Of a stretch of DNA of 64,000 nucleotides, positions 11,721 through 22,472 are shown in pieces. Numbering within the stretch: the stretch's first letter is position 1; each line of letters starts with the position of its first letter. Both the position numbers and the translations under genes were made by a program. The notes beneath the pieces were generated by a model. That model did no database searches. It worked only from the letters and a program-made list of their open reading frames with translations, and had not been told where the DNA came from. Origin of the DNA: Microvelia longipes (taxonomy: Eukaryota; Arthropoda; Insecta; Hemiptera; Veliidae). The stretch is from NCBI GenBank assembly GCA_018340805.1, contig JACMZG010001863.1:53397315-53461314 (forward strand). The letters run 5' to 3'.

Positions 11721-11772
11721 ATGTGTTTCAATAGAAATGGAACTAATAATAATAAAATGAATGTACTGACAA

Positions 11773-11891
11773 AGACTTACTGACTTTAACTCCAGTTTTC
11801 TTACCTTATTTGGAAACCTTTCTTTAATGGTGTATCAACTTTGGAACTTGTCCAAATAAGGTAAGAAAACTGGACTTTAAGTCAGTAAGTC
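11773..11891. repeat. Foldback element, about 40-bp arms
   Basis: GACTTACTGACTTTAACTCC...TTACCTTATTTGGA at the left is matched by TCCAAATAAGGTAA...GACTTTAAGTCAGTAAGTC at the right, around a 37-bp loop. There is no coding potential. Confidence 0.85.
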
Positions 11892-12090
11892 TGTAAGTCA
11901 GTGGTAAGAGAAGGGAGAGGGTTGGGGGAGGAGGTATGCGTTTCACCCGGGGCTTTAAAGGAAAATTTGATTACTAATCAAATACTTGTACCAGTATCAC
12001 TGTACAAGTCATTCAAACGATGTTATAAGAGGAATTTCCTTATAAAAATTGAATAGAATCTATTCAATTCTATGAAATGAATAGGACCTT

Positions 12091-12670
12091 AAAATATCGG
12101 GGACGGGGTGCCTCGGCATTTTTAATCACCACATCGAATTAGCTACGCTCATCATAAGTGCTTCGAACTCGCTTCATTCGTTCTCAGAATATAAATTTTA
12201 TAATTTGACACGTTTTCGGACTTGCTTCGCTTGTCCTTAGATAGTAGATTTTGATTTATTAGCAGTCACCCATCCAAGCACTGACCTCGTTCGATGCTGC
12301 TTAACTTTTAAGATCCCACCGTATCTACGGTATATCTACCGTAGATATACTTCCTGTGTTAAAACAAATCTTTTTAAACTAATTTTTTACAGAAACGGAC
12401 ACTTGTACCAAATTTCAACTCAATTGTTTTGTCTATTTTTAATTTAAAAAAAAAAACGTGTAAGTGTCATTTGATAAAAATTGAACTAATGCTGATAATG
12501 AGATGAAACTTGGCACACTAGTAGGTCACATGACTACTTGTGTGCTAAATTTTAAATAGATCGAAACATTTCTTCGTGTTTATGAATTTTCGAGAGTTTT
12601 AATAAGTAATTTTTGCCGGTTAATGATTTTACGTGCATCATTTTGATACTACCGAGTTTTGCAAAACATG
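12091..12670 (-). repeat. Family A repeat, 3' two thirds, with best 5S-like segment
   Basis: Minus-strand copy with poly-A, CGGGGACGGGGTGCC, two CGCTTC-type units, then the 5S-like segment (12263-12309). It continues upstream to the 'GATAATGAGATGAAACTTGG' block and loses its 5' end near the foldback at 12690. A short palindrome of the word CGTAGATATAC/GTATATCTACG at 12315-12345 interrupts it. Confidence 0.8.
12263..12309 (-). promoter_or_regulatory. 5S rRNA-like internal promoter segment in family A
   Basis: On the minus strand it reads AAGTTAAGCAGCATCGAACG, then AGGTCAGTGCTTGGATGGGTGACTG. Compared by eye with the animal 5S rRNA region around positions 50-95 as I remember it, 35 of 46 aligned bases agree. 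The A-box word (TAAGCAG) and the C-box word (CTTGGATGGG.GAC) are at the correct distance with no indel. 5S-derived promoters are known in SINE3 retroposons and use TFIIIA and RNA polymerase III. Whether this copy is transcribed cannot be seen. Confidence 0.7.
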
Positions 12671-12689
12671 AATAGTTGACGCAATATAA

Positions 12690-12897
12690 TTGTGCGAGAG
12701 ACACCTAGGAAATGTAACAAGCAAAATGCATGCTACAATCTGGGGAACTGTCCATCAATTCGACATTCGTCATCATATGATGGACACGACATAATGATCA
12801 ATGTACCCACTCTGTTTCGTTACGTCTAACTTATCCAGGGCGCCGACTGTAGCATTGCACTCTTGCTTGTTACATTTCCTTGGTGTCTCTCGCACAA
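12690..12897. repeat. Foldback element with TTGTGCGAGAGACACC ends
   Basis: The left arm TTGTGCGAGAGACACC.AGGAAATGTAACAAGCAA is matched by the right arm over about 52 bp (12846-12897), with few mismatches. The centre (12742-12845) holds no frame. It sits exactly at the broken 5' end of a family A copy, so it probably inserted there. A clear target duplication could not be fixed because the flanks are TA repeats. Confidence 0.8.
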
Positions 12898-12939
12898 TAT
12901 ATATTGTAATCGACTTTACGTGCATTTGACATAAAAATA

Positions 12940-13985
12940 AAAAAATCGGGTATGGGGTACCTTGGACTTTTCTTTATTACATTGAATTCGTTAAGCTCAT
13001 CATCCCTACTTCGGACTCGCTTCGCTCTTGCCTCACAATGTACAAGTCGTTAAATTCAATTACAAATCATTATCGTTAAATCAATACCAATCCGCTCGTC
13101 CTCAAATGGTGAAAATATCCATTTGTTCCTAGTATTCGCTCATCCAGGCACTGACCATACTCAATGCTGCTTAACTTATGGTCCTACAAAATCATGGATA
13201 TACTTGTCGTATTCAACGAAAATTAGTGTACTATATTTGTTAGGTAAGTAATTACACACTTGTACTTAATTCCAACCTTAAATAGAATATTTTTCCGATT
13301 GCTGCGAAATTTTTAAAGAAACGTACACAAGTCATTCGATAAAATTGAATTAATGGTAAATAATGAGATGAAAACCTTAGTAGAGGAGGGGGTTGACGGT
13401 AGATTTTATATAAGAACATACGATATAGGTCCTTCCTCCTATTTAAGTCCTTGGTTGAATTTAAATAGATTAACTATAGTTACTATAATGTAACGTTCTC
13501 CAGAACAAAGCCTCTGCGCTACCCACGTTAAAGCTAGATGACCACCTAATTCTGTTTGGTTTAGAAACCTAATCATAATTCTAATTTTTTGGAGGAACTC
13601 TTAAGGTACAAACAAACAAGCAGCGACATCGAAGATTTGTTTACTTTAAATGGTTACAAAGCTTATGTATTCAGGAAATTATTATTATTTGCACATATGT
13701 TAGTCCTATACATGGCTTCATGCGTGCCAAATCTCAAATTGATTGCATCATTTTATCGCGTTTTATGATTTTTCATAAAAGTCATTATTGCGGGTTAATG
13801 ACGTCATAAAAATATTTGCGAATAGCAAACACACAGCATTTACACATATAGATTAATTTTTTTGCAAGTTTAACTCTCTAGCATAAATTCACTATAGGAG
13901 CTACGATCATAACAGACACTCACACACATATACAGACAGACAACTTTGTAAAAACCACTTAGATGAACTTAAAATCACATTAAGT
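12940..13985 (-). repeat. Family A repeat split by a 310-bp insertion
   Basis: A minus-oriented copy starts with AAATCGGGTATGGGGTACC and a 5S-like segment at about 13137-13178 (CATCCAGGCACTGACC...AATGCTGCTTAAC). It is continuous to AATGAGATGAAA at 13375 and resumes at TTGCACATATGTTAGTCC near 13690. It ends with the TGTCTGT region near 13950, lacking the terminal hairpin. The interrupted block is contiguous in other copies. Confidence 0.8.
13376..13690. mobile_element. Insertion of unknown type inside family A
   Basis: About 315 bp absent from other family A copies at this position. It has no long open frame, no obvious terminal inverted repeat and no poly-A. It contains 'CAAAGCCTCTGCGCTACC' near 13505. 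It could be a short non-autonomous element or filler from a repair event. Confidence 0.4.
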
Positions 13986-14482
13986 GTTTAAAATAATTCC
14001 GGCGCGGTGGTCCGCATGTCGGGCGAATTTCCTTTGGATGCGTGTTTCCGTGCTTTTTACATTATATAAGTTTACAACTACTAAATAAATAATTCCGGCG
14101 CGGTGGTCCGCTGTCGGGCGAGTTTCATTTAGAATGCGTATTCCGTGCTAAACAACCCATTTCTTGCTTATGCAAGAACCATGCCCATTGCGTGGTTCCG
14201 GTTCATGCTTTAGAACCTAAGCAGTTACTCAATTGTCAAGCACTGCTCGTAACTCATTTTGTCTGTATTTTCCAAAGGAAATGCGCTAAAACCTTTAAAG
14301 ATAACTGGCTAAGCTTAAGGATAAGTAACTAAGCTTTAAACTAGTGCAAACAATAGTGCGTACTTCTAATTTTAGAGGCATAGTTTTGTACAACAACTGG
14401 ATGATTATGCGCATTTCCTTTGGAAAATACAGACAAAATGAGTTACGAGCAGTGATTGACAATTGAGTAACTGCTTAGGTTA
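13986..14482 (+). repeat. Family B repeat ending in a foldback
   Basis: Two GGCGCGGTGGTCCGC words (about 14001 and 14097), then AGAACCATGCCCATTGCGTG. An inverted pair follows: CAGTTACTCAATTGTCAAGC...TTTCCAAAGGAAATGCGC (about 14221-14287) against its complement at 14401-14480. The loop (14288-14400) carries no frame. The 8085-8350 copy has only the left arm. Confidence 0.7.
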
Positions 14483-14536
14483 ATGCATTATGCATTAACA
14501 TTCATAATGCATTATGAATGTTAATGCATAATGCAT
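14483..14536. repeat. Perfect 54-bp palindrome
   Basis: Both 27-bp halves are exact reverse complements with no spacer, centred between 14509 and 14510. The half is built of ATGCATTA words plus CATTCATA. A further ATGCAT-rich palindromic stretch follows to about 14565. Perfect spacer-free palindromes are unstable, so this may be recent or misassembled. Confidence 0.9.
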
Positions 14537-14760
14537 AATTTAATAATGCATAATGCATTATTAAATAAATATTAATGAATTTTATTTTATTCATTATTTG
14601 ATTTTATTATTTATTTCTTTATCCTTTTAATTACGTTTATACACGTACATATTTTATCTCCCATGTATTTTATTCATCATGCTTTATTTATGATTATATT
14701 TTATTTATTTATTTATTTTTTGGCTTTTATTTATTCTATTGTAACTTGTTTGTTAGGTTT

Positions 14761-14801
14761 TGCACTGATGATGGCCTCTAGTTAGGTTGAAAGCGCTTTG
14801 C
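14761..14801 (+). ncRNA. Hammerhead ribozyme-like core
   Basis: CTGATGA 14765-14771; stem II GGCCT (14773-14777) with AGGTT (14784-14788), five pairs including two G-U; GAAA 14789-14792; self-complementary GCGC 14793-14796; then TT. GCA before the core and TGC after it can form a three-pair stem I. All strictly conserved core bases of the hammerhead are present. It is followed by AATAAAG and an AT-rich tail, as at the 3' end of a retroelement. A decayed relative is at 33276-33310. Activity is not shown. Confidence 0.5.
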
Positions 14802-14829
14802 CAATAAAGTTTTGTGGAGACTTCTTTTC

Positions 14830-16150
14830 TTTTATTATACATAAATTTAAGTATTTTTGTGTACATTTGGTTTATCATATGTCTAGTGGTTAACCCAATA
14901 TGTTTAATAAAAGAAAGAAACATTTTCAGTCTAGGAGTTAGAAGTGTAGAATAGAATATTTTCAAGTTTAAAACGTGAAAGTTACTGTTACTATAGCAAT
15001 GTCTGGTCATGAAAATCATGACTAATACTTGTGTATCAGTAATACTAGATAAGAATCAGTTTACAGAGAATCAGGGCACATAAGAGTCAAGATTTCATTC
15101 TGAAATTCGTTTGGCAAACAAGTAAAAAGAGAATATTAATAAATACAATATTTAAGAAATGAAAGTAATCTCATATTTTATTTCCCTTTTCAAAGTACAA
15201 AATTATAATAATAACGACTTTTCCCTCTGAAGAAAACTTTATTTCCAAGAGGAATGAAATCTTTAAAAGAACAAAGGCATGGAAACAAAAAAGACTCGTG
15301 AAGAGGTTATCTTTGGGCATGGGAAGGTTATCGCCGGGAATGTAGACGGGTTATCGTGTACTTTATTTTACTGTTTCAAATGAAGAAAGGGATAGCAAGT
15401 AAAAAATAGGCTTAAAACAAAGGCATATGCAAATTTCAAGCCCTTTGCCAAATTCATAACTTAAAGAAGAAAATTGAAGCAAGGTATCGTTTATTTTATG
15501 AATTTTTAATTTAATAATCACGGGTAATAATAAATAATTTCTTTCTATTAAGTTAGATTAAGTTCTTGCAGTGTATCACTTAGTTAAATTGTAATTCCAA
15601 AATCATTTAGTGACATATATTATGAAATTTTTAAATTTCTGGGCTTAATAAAGGAGGTTAAAAGCAGGGAAGGTATAAGTTAGGGACGAGGTTTCTTGAA
15701 AACTATGTCTTCACTAGTATATTTTCAGGGTTTAGGGAAAATTCCACCCAGTTTACTACAAGGGGCTTAAAAACAACCAGCCAAGGTTTTCACTGATTAC
15801 ACCAGTTTTTTTCCATTGTTACCATTTAATTAAGTGAATATACCAATCAATAATTGATTTTCACTTGTGTCAATAATATAAATGCTATTTTGGTTTCTAG
15901 CTAATATCTATTAATAACTATTTTATAATTAAAATAAGTAGATTTATTCTAGCAATAGACGTATATATATGTATACTTTCCAATAGTTTTTATTACTCTG
16001 ATAAAAATAAAGTTTACGAAGAAATGTGTGATTTAGGTGGGTTTAAAAAACTTTATCTTGTTTTTGCATGTGTGAGTACGAGAAGTTACCTTCGTGTCAC
16101 GTTAAATATTTGGGTTACTTTATAGATGGTAACGGGTAATTTTTATGTAC
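14830..16150. other. AT-rich interval, no gene seen
   Basis: The longest frame (88 codons, minus, 14753-15019) is a low-complexity chance frame overlapping the ribozyme-like tail. No repeat family or RNA gene recognised from 15020 to 16150. Confidence 0.4.
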
Positions 16151-16158
16151 CTAGGAGG
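16151..16158. repeat. 8-bp target site duplication, left (CTAGGAGG)
   Basis: Identical to 18683-18690 immediately outside the element ends. Eight bases is the hallmark length for hAT insertions. Confidence 0.9.
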
Positions 16159-16258
16159 CAGTGGCGTAGCCAGGATTTAATTTCGGGAGGGGCTGAATGT
16201 TAAAAATTTTATATGTAAATATATATATATTTGTATATTGTTCAATGTTTTCAAATTA

Positions 16259-16377
16259 AGTTTAATTTTATATATGTGTTAACCTTAGAAGCTCGCATTT
16301 ATATTTTTTCAGAATTTTATATTGCTATTTAATTTTGTAGAAGATGCATTTCTTCTATCAAATAAAGTTTATTATTA
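16259..16377 (+). mobile_element. Short retro-insertion with 18-bp target duplication
   Basis: The 119-bp segment is flanked by the exact 18-bp repeat TTCAATGTTTTCAAATTA (16241-16258 and 16378-16395). The segment ends AATAAAGTTTATTATTA, a polyadenylation-type word plus a short TTA tail. The long target duplication and tail are what 5'-truncated LINEs or SINEs leave. Family not recognised. Confidence 0.75.
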
Positions 16378-17253
16378 TTCAATGTTTTCAAATTATTTTT
16401 ATATCTTTCAATTTCATTGTATATTTTTTTTATATATTATGATATTTATACAGGTGACTTACTCTTAATGGGACAAAATAAAATCTTGATTCTATGGACA
16501 CAGGATGAACAAAAAATGTCATGTAAGCATAGGTCGATTCTCACTAGTTCTTTAGAAAAAATCGATATATCGAATTATTCGATACTTTACTATCTAATTC
16601 TCTAAAACGATCTATAACTTGAAACTACTAAAGCTAAAGAGATGCGGTTTTCACTATTCTCAAGGACATTAAATTCCCTTTAAAATGGTATACTTTATGT
16701 CGCAATCATCACAATTAAACTTTAATTTATTTGCATTTAAAATAAAAATTTTTATTAGTACTAAAAATGTAAAAAATTTTAAATGCCAAAATCTTCGATA
16801 TTTGTTCACTCATAGTTAAAACCTAAAAATCTTAAAAACAGCCTCATTCCATACCCTTTAAAATGATATAACATAATCTATGGCTTGTTTTTAACTTTAA
16901 CCGAGATATTCTTAAAAACTTGATGTAAGTCGCTTAGATTCTAAATTATTCACTATGTAAACAAAGACATTTATATTTAAATTATTTCAATTTGATTTAC
17001 AAAATAAACTTTATTTTATTAGTTATAACTATATTATTAATTATTCTATGCTTTGTTAATCATAGAAAATAATCAACCCCTCCCTCCACTCCCATAATAG
17101 CTAAAAAACTTAATTTAAGTCTCTTATAATAAAAGCAAATGCAAAAAATATTTCTTGAAGAATTTGTTGAAATAATACAAAGTAATAGGTAAATATTTAT
17201 ACAAAATTAAATAAAATAAATAATTAACTTTTAACTGCAGAGGGAATTAAAAA

Positions 17254-17526
17254 TCATTCTTCATGTAAATCATGAAGAGATTCAAATCTTCCTCCTTCAA
17301 CTCTAATACATAGTCTACATCTTCTTAACCCTGATTGTGTAGCTTTTTCAATTTGTGCTGCAGTTATTGCAGCTCTTGACTCATGCACTTTTAGCATCAG
17401 GTCATCTCGATTTTGTGGGGCTTGCCTGTATACTCATCTTTCATTGCGCCCCAGAGAAAAAAAATCTAGAGATGTAAGATCAGGAGATCTCGGAGGCCAG
17501 GCTATTGGTCCTCGTCCAATCCAGTG
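17254..17526 (-). pseudogene. DDE transposase C-terminal fragment (mariner-type), left arm
   Basis: The minus strand reads HWIGRGPIAWPPRSPDLTSL, then DFF. The SPDL..LDFF block carries the third catalytic aspartate of the Tc1/mariner triad. One-base slips follow in a T-run and near WGAMKD. It resumes as VYRQAPQNRDDLMLKVHESR, then the end block RRCRLCIRVEGGRFESL. The first two catalytic residues and the helix-turn-helix are absent, so it is dead. Similar transposases are common in arthropod genomes. Confidence 0.85.
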
Positions 17527-17544
17527 ATTGGGATAATTTCATTC

Positions 17545-17698
17545 AGCCCCACAAAATCGAGATGACCTGATGCTAAAAGTGCATGAGTCAAGAGCTGCAA
17601 TAACTGCAGCACAAATTGAAAAAGCTACACAATCAGGGTTAAGAAGATGTAGACTATGTATTAGAGTTGAAGGAGGAAGATTTGAATCTCTCTCATGA
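17545..17698 (+). pseudogene. DDE transposase C-terminal fragment, right arm
   Basis: The inverted twin of the left-arm fragment. One uninterrupted frame from APQNRDDLMLKV through AAITAAQIEKATQSGLRRC to GGRFESLS ends in TGA at 17696-17698. It begins at the palindrome junction, so it never had a start in this configuration. Confidence 0.85.
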
Positions 17699-18682
17699 TT
17701 TACATGAAGAATGATTTTTAATTCCCTCTGCAGTTAAAAGTTAATTATTTATTTATTATTTAATTATGTATAAATATTTACCTATTACTTTGTATTATTT
17801 CAACAAAATTCTTCAAGAAATATTTTTGTTGCATTTGCTTTATTATAAGAGACTTAAATTAAGTTTTTTAGGCTATATGGGAGTGGAGGGAGGGGGTTGA
17901 TTATTTTCTATGATTAACAAAGCATAGAATAATTAATAATATAGTTATAACTAATAAAATAGTTTATTTTGTAAATCAATTGAAATAATTTAAATATAAA
18001 TGTCTTTGTTTACATAGTGAATAATTTAGAACCTAAGCGACTTACATCAAGTTTTTAAGAATATCTCGGTTAAAGTTAAAAACAAGCCATAGATTATGTT
18101 ATATCATTTTAAAGGGTATGGAATGAGGCTGTTTTTAAGATTTTTAGGTTTTAACTATGAGTGAACAAATATCGAAGATTTTGGCATTTAAAATTTTTTA
18201 CATTTTTAGTACTAATAAAAATTTTTATTTTAAATGCAAATAATTAAAGTTTAATTGTGATGATTGCGACATAAAGTATACCATTTTAAAGGGAATTTAA
18301 TGTCCTTGAGAATAGTGAAAACCGCATCTCTTTAGCTTTAGTAGTTTTCAAGTTATAGATCGTTTTAGAGAATTAGATAGTAAAGTATCGAATAATTCGA
18401 TATATCGATTTTTCTAAAGAACTAGTGAGAATCGACCCTATGCTTACATGAATTTTTTGTTCATCCTGGTCCATAGAATCAAGATTTTTATTTTGTCCCA
18501 TTAAGAGTAAGTCACCCTGTATTATGAGTTTATTGTTAAAAAGTATATGTTATGTAATTTATTATTTTTATATATTTTTTTATAGGTTTTATTTTTTCCA
18601 CACATTTTTGCGGGTTTAGATTATGTAAAAATTTCGGGGGGGGGGGGCTGAAGCCCCTCAGCCCCCCTTGGCTACGCCACTG

Positions 18683-18690
18683 CTAGGAGG
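18683..18690. repeat. 8-bp target site duplication, right (CTAGGAGG)
   Basis: Exact copy of 16151-16158. Confidence 0.9.
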
Positions 18691-19009
18691 TTATGTTTAG
18701 AGTTATGTGAGTAGGTCTAGTTCATGATGCTTCCAAAATGGTTTTTATTCCTCCTCGGTGTTATTCATGACTCAATATTAAAGTATATCTGAACTCAAAC
18801 TCACTCTTTTTTTATTCATACTTACGCAAAGTACTACTTACTTCTAGTACTTACTAATTCTTAGTGGTCATTGTTGGTAAAAATCTAAGATAGGCATTTA
18901 GCAGCATAGTTATATTTGTATATTTTATATACATATATAAAATGTTGTGTATATGCATACGTCAAGGCCAATAACCTCTACGACATTTGTTAGATTCAGC
19001 AGTGCTATA
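18691..19009. other. Interval without gene
   Basis: AT-rich. No frame, RNA or repeat family recognised. Confidence 0.4.
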
Positions 19010-19690
<681 letters not shown>

Positions 19691-20024
19691 CACGTATAGG
19701 TAAAAAGAAAGTTTCTTTTATAATACATTATTTTGACAGTATATACATACATTATACAGTATCTACATACATTATTTAAATCGAATCTGTCAGTGATAAT
19801 TTTACTGTCAAGTCTGTCAGTATTAAGTCTGATAAAAGACTTAGTCTACGGAACTCCATAATCGACGAAGCTCAGGTCGTACTTAAAATACAGTATAGTC
19901 TGGTGTTGTCTTTTTGTAACCTCCATCCCCAAAGTCGAAGTTGTCTTTGGGTTGGTCGTTGTCCACCTACCTACCTACTTCAGTTCAGGAGTTCAGGCAC
20001 CTGGAATTTTATAGCTGATTATTA

Positions 20025-20391
20025 TGTTTCCGACGGCGCATAAATACGAGCCGAAGGCCCGTATTTTGTATGGCGAACGATAACTCTCGTAGGCTTTCTC
20101 AAATCGTAACGAAATCTTTGCAATGCTTCAAATCTTCGTAATGCGATCTTTGCATATCGCGAGATGTTGGGAGAGTTTACAGGCACATTTTTTGTAAAAA
20201 ATTATGTTGTCATCAACCCAAGTTATGATGTCATGAAGAAAAATGTTTATAATGATTGTTTAACCTTAAAACAAGGTATTACATATTCTATGTAACACTG
20301 CATATTCATGTAATATGGTAAAATGTAACATGAAATTCTAAAACAAATATAGCGAGGCGATGAAAATTCGCTTGAAAAAATTTCATGTTAC
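20025..20391. repeat. Family D hairpin and a 13-bp inverted pair
   Basis: AAATACGAGCCGAAGGCCCG (from 20042) continues into TATTT and forms a near-perfect hairpin with a GAA-type loop. GTAACATGAAATT (20325-20337) is matched by AATTTCATGTTAC (about 20379-20391). The GC-rich stretch between (20080-20170) has no readable frame. Confidence 0.55.
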
Positions 20392-21337
20392 AAGAAATAA
20401 TTCGCAATTAAAAGTCCGCAGCGCCACCGTCGCGGATAAGATATTGATAACGAAAGAGTGATCGTTGTTAAAGTCCTTATGGGTTTTTTTGTGTTTTCTT
20501 ATTTGTGACGATTACTTCTTTAAATTTTTTCTTGGAGTGCTTTAATTTAATTAACTTATTTATTAATTTAATTAACTATCCAAGGTGAATTAGCTCAGTA
20601 GAATCACTATTTCATTGAAAAATAGGGTTTTAATGGGTTGTCACGAGTATTGAAATTGAGTGACATGAAGGTGAAAACCACAATACAGTGTTTTATTTGA
20701 TCTATTGTTTATTAATGTTAATTTTAATTAATTTAAGTTTGCACAAACCCACAAAATTGCCTTTTTATAGCATTAAATTGTTAAAATTAGTTGTAACAGG
20801 TATTTAAATTAACTGATAACAAATTGATTTTCACCGTAATGGTGTTTTAATTTATTAATCAATTTTATTTATTCACTAAAATAATTAATAACTCAATAAA
20901 ATAATTTTTTTGTAAGATGTTTGTTTAAATTATCCGTTTAGGTTTTGTTATTTCTGAGTTAAATCGGACAAATCCAAGTCAGAAGTGATAAAAGCCTGAT
21001 TCTATATTTAAAATCCTGGAATAATCGAAGTATTTATCGATGAAATATTGACAATTTTTTTTTAGCACTGATGGTCGTACTATTACTTTTTACCTCATTT
21101 ATCACAAATTAACTAACAATAAATAAATAAAAGACGAATTTATTTATTATTTGATTTGCTTAGTTTTAAGTTAACATTATGTAATAATTTTGTAATAATT
21201 TTAATATGTATTTATTTAATAAAAGGTATTTAAAAAAAATTAAATAAAATTAAAAATTATCGGCTCCTATGCTAATCCCATGATAAAAAAGTTTTTGATC
21301 ACCATTTGCCAACCTTACAACTATCTCTTTGAATCGC
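20392..21337. other. AT-rich interval, no gene seen
   Basis: A TTAGCTCAGTAGAA word at about 20590 looks like a tRNA A box, but no B box follows. No open frame of note. Confidence 0.4.
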
Positions 21338-21712
21338 GAATATTAAAACAGGCCACGAAGTGGCTCCAAGAGCCAACGCCGCCGAGCATCTATGCATAGA
21401 GATATATACTAGAGGGGGCATAGCGTATATCAATACATTAAGAGACCTGAAACATCTTCTTGGGTTTCTCAAAAAGAGTGACTTAAGGTTATAATAAATC
21501 AATTGTTTTCGACTTTCTGCACATTGTTTGTGTTTTGATTTGTATTTTTAACGTTCTGCTATATAAGTCACTGTAATTTTTTTTCTTTATTTGATCATAT
21601 TGAAGGCGGTAAGGTTATTTTTTCAATGTTTCAAAATTCAACCAAAAGAGCCCCTCTAGTAATATATCTCTATGCATCTATGGGCCGGAGGCCTGTATTT
21701 TGATAATGCAAT
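21338..21712. repeat. Family D hairpin interrupted by a MITE
   Basis: AATATTAAAACAGGCCA at the left and GGAGGCCTGTATTTTGATAA at the right are inverted partners, matching the style of the 20042 hairpin. They are now separated by the MITE at 21395-21674 inserted into the loop. Confidence 0.5.
21395..21674. mobile_element. MITE with CATAGAGATATA ends and 8-bp target duplication
   Basis: 280 bp. The left end CATAGAGATATATACTAGAGG and the right end CCTCTAGTAATATATCTCTATG are inverted repeats. CATCTATG flanks both sides (21387-21394, 21675-21682). Internal words 'GAGACCTGAAACATCTTCTT' and 'AAGGTTATTTTTTCAATG' recur in related copies at 34140-34695, 42335-42660 and around 49980-50352. No coding capacity. 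The 8-bp duplication points to hAT or a similar superfamily. Confidence 0.8.
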
Positions 21713-22234
21713 GCTTCTCCCTCCATTTAGAAGATAGGGAAATAAAGTATTATTTTTAATTTAAAAAAAATCAGAAAATGCAATTTGCATTAGCTAATTT
21801 AATCTCGGCAAGAGATCTCAGCTAAAAGCATTAATACTTTACAAACTAATTTTCTTTAATTTAATTTTAATGCAAATGAATGTAGCCTCTAGCCGCCCCC
21901 GGTATGGTTACCTAGCTAAGAGCTTGATTTAGTAGAGAAACAAAGAAATTAACCTTCCTAAAAGATTCAGTTAGATAAAACCCATAATATTTCATTCTGT
22001 TTTATATTTAAATTTATTGCAGTTTTAATTAGCGTTCATTGCTATTTCTAATATTATACACAACCCACCAATAAAAGAGATTAATATTTTAATGCTATTA
22101 ATGAGTTGCATCAGGAAATCACGTCAGATATATACATCATATTAAAATATTTAATAGCGGACTCGCATTGCTCACTATAGATAGAGTTAATAGGGAAAAT
22201 ATATTGTATTTTAAAATTTATGCAAAAAATTAAA
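21713..22234. other. Interval without gene
   Basis: AT-rich with a GC patch AGCCGCCCCCGG near 21890. Nothing recognised. Confidence 0.4.
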
Positions 22235-22472
22235 AGAAAAGCTCACTTCGTTCGCTAAATTGGATATGTTATTAATGCGTAAAAAAGGCTGTATGTATTA
22301 TTTGCTGTATACGTAAAAAAGGCTCACTTCGTTCGCTAAATTAGATGTGTTATTAATGCGTAAAAAAGGCTCACTTCGTTCGCTAAATTGGATGTATTAT
22401 TAATGCGTAAAAAAGACTTACTTCGTTCGCTAAATTGGATGTGTTATTAATGCGCAAAAAAGGCTCACTTCG
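22235..22472. repeat. Tandem repeat, 47-bp unit, running into the gap
   Basis: Four to five copies of a unit starting GGCTCACTTCGTTCGCTAAA and ending TATTAATGCGTAAAAAA. The array is cut by the N run, so its true length is unknown. Confidence 0.9.

Larger units (their letters stand above)
16451..18519. mobile_element. Mariner-type giant palindrome nested in the hAT-like element
   Basis: The ends read CAGG(G)TGACTTACTCTTAAT and its complement, with TA on both sides (16449-16450, 18520-18521). The empty site is visible in the sister hAT copy near 42180. The arms 16451-17422 and 17545-18519 are near-perfect reverse complements of about 973 bp around a 122-bp centre. Each arm holds the C-terminal part of a transposase reading towards the outer end. 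The element is therefore two inverted 3' halves of one Tc1/mariner-superfamily transposon, not a complete transposon. RNA from it would be a long hairpin. Confidence 0.88.
16159..18682. mobile_element. hAT-like non-autonomous transposon, copy 1, carrying nested insertions
   Basis: Begins CAGTGGCGTAGCCAGG and ends CTTGGCTACGCCACTG, a terminal inverted repeat of about 16 bp, bounded by the exact 8-bp duplication CTAGGAGG. Subterminal G and C runs (GGGGCTGA...TCAGCCCC) form a second inverted pair at the right end. Removing the two nested insertions leaves only about 320 bp with no transposase, so it is a MITE that depends on an enzyme coded elsewhere. A second copy, with its own 8-bp duplication, is at 40528-42332. 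Confidence 0.85.

Noticed and set aside
12263..12309. A true 5S rRNA gene
   Set aside because: Only the internal promoter-like half matches; the 5' and 3' thirds of 5S that form helix I are absent.
20580..20660. tRNA gene suggested by TTAGCTCAGTAGAA
   Set aside because: There is no B box at the right distance, the acceptor arms do not pair, and the anticodon loop lacks the required T before the anticodon.
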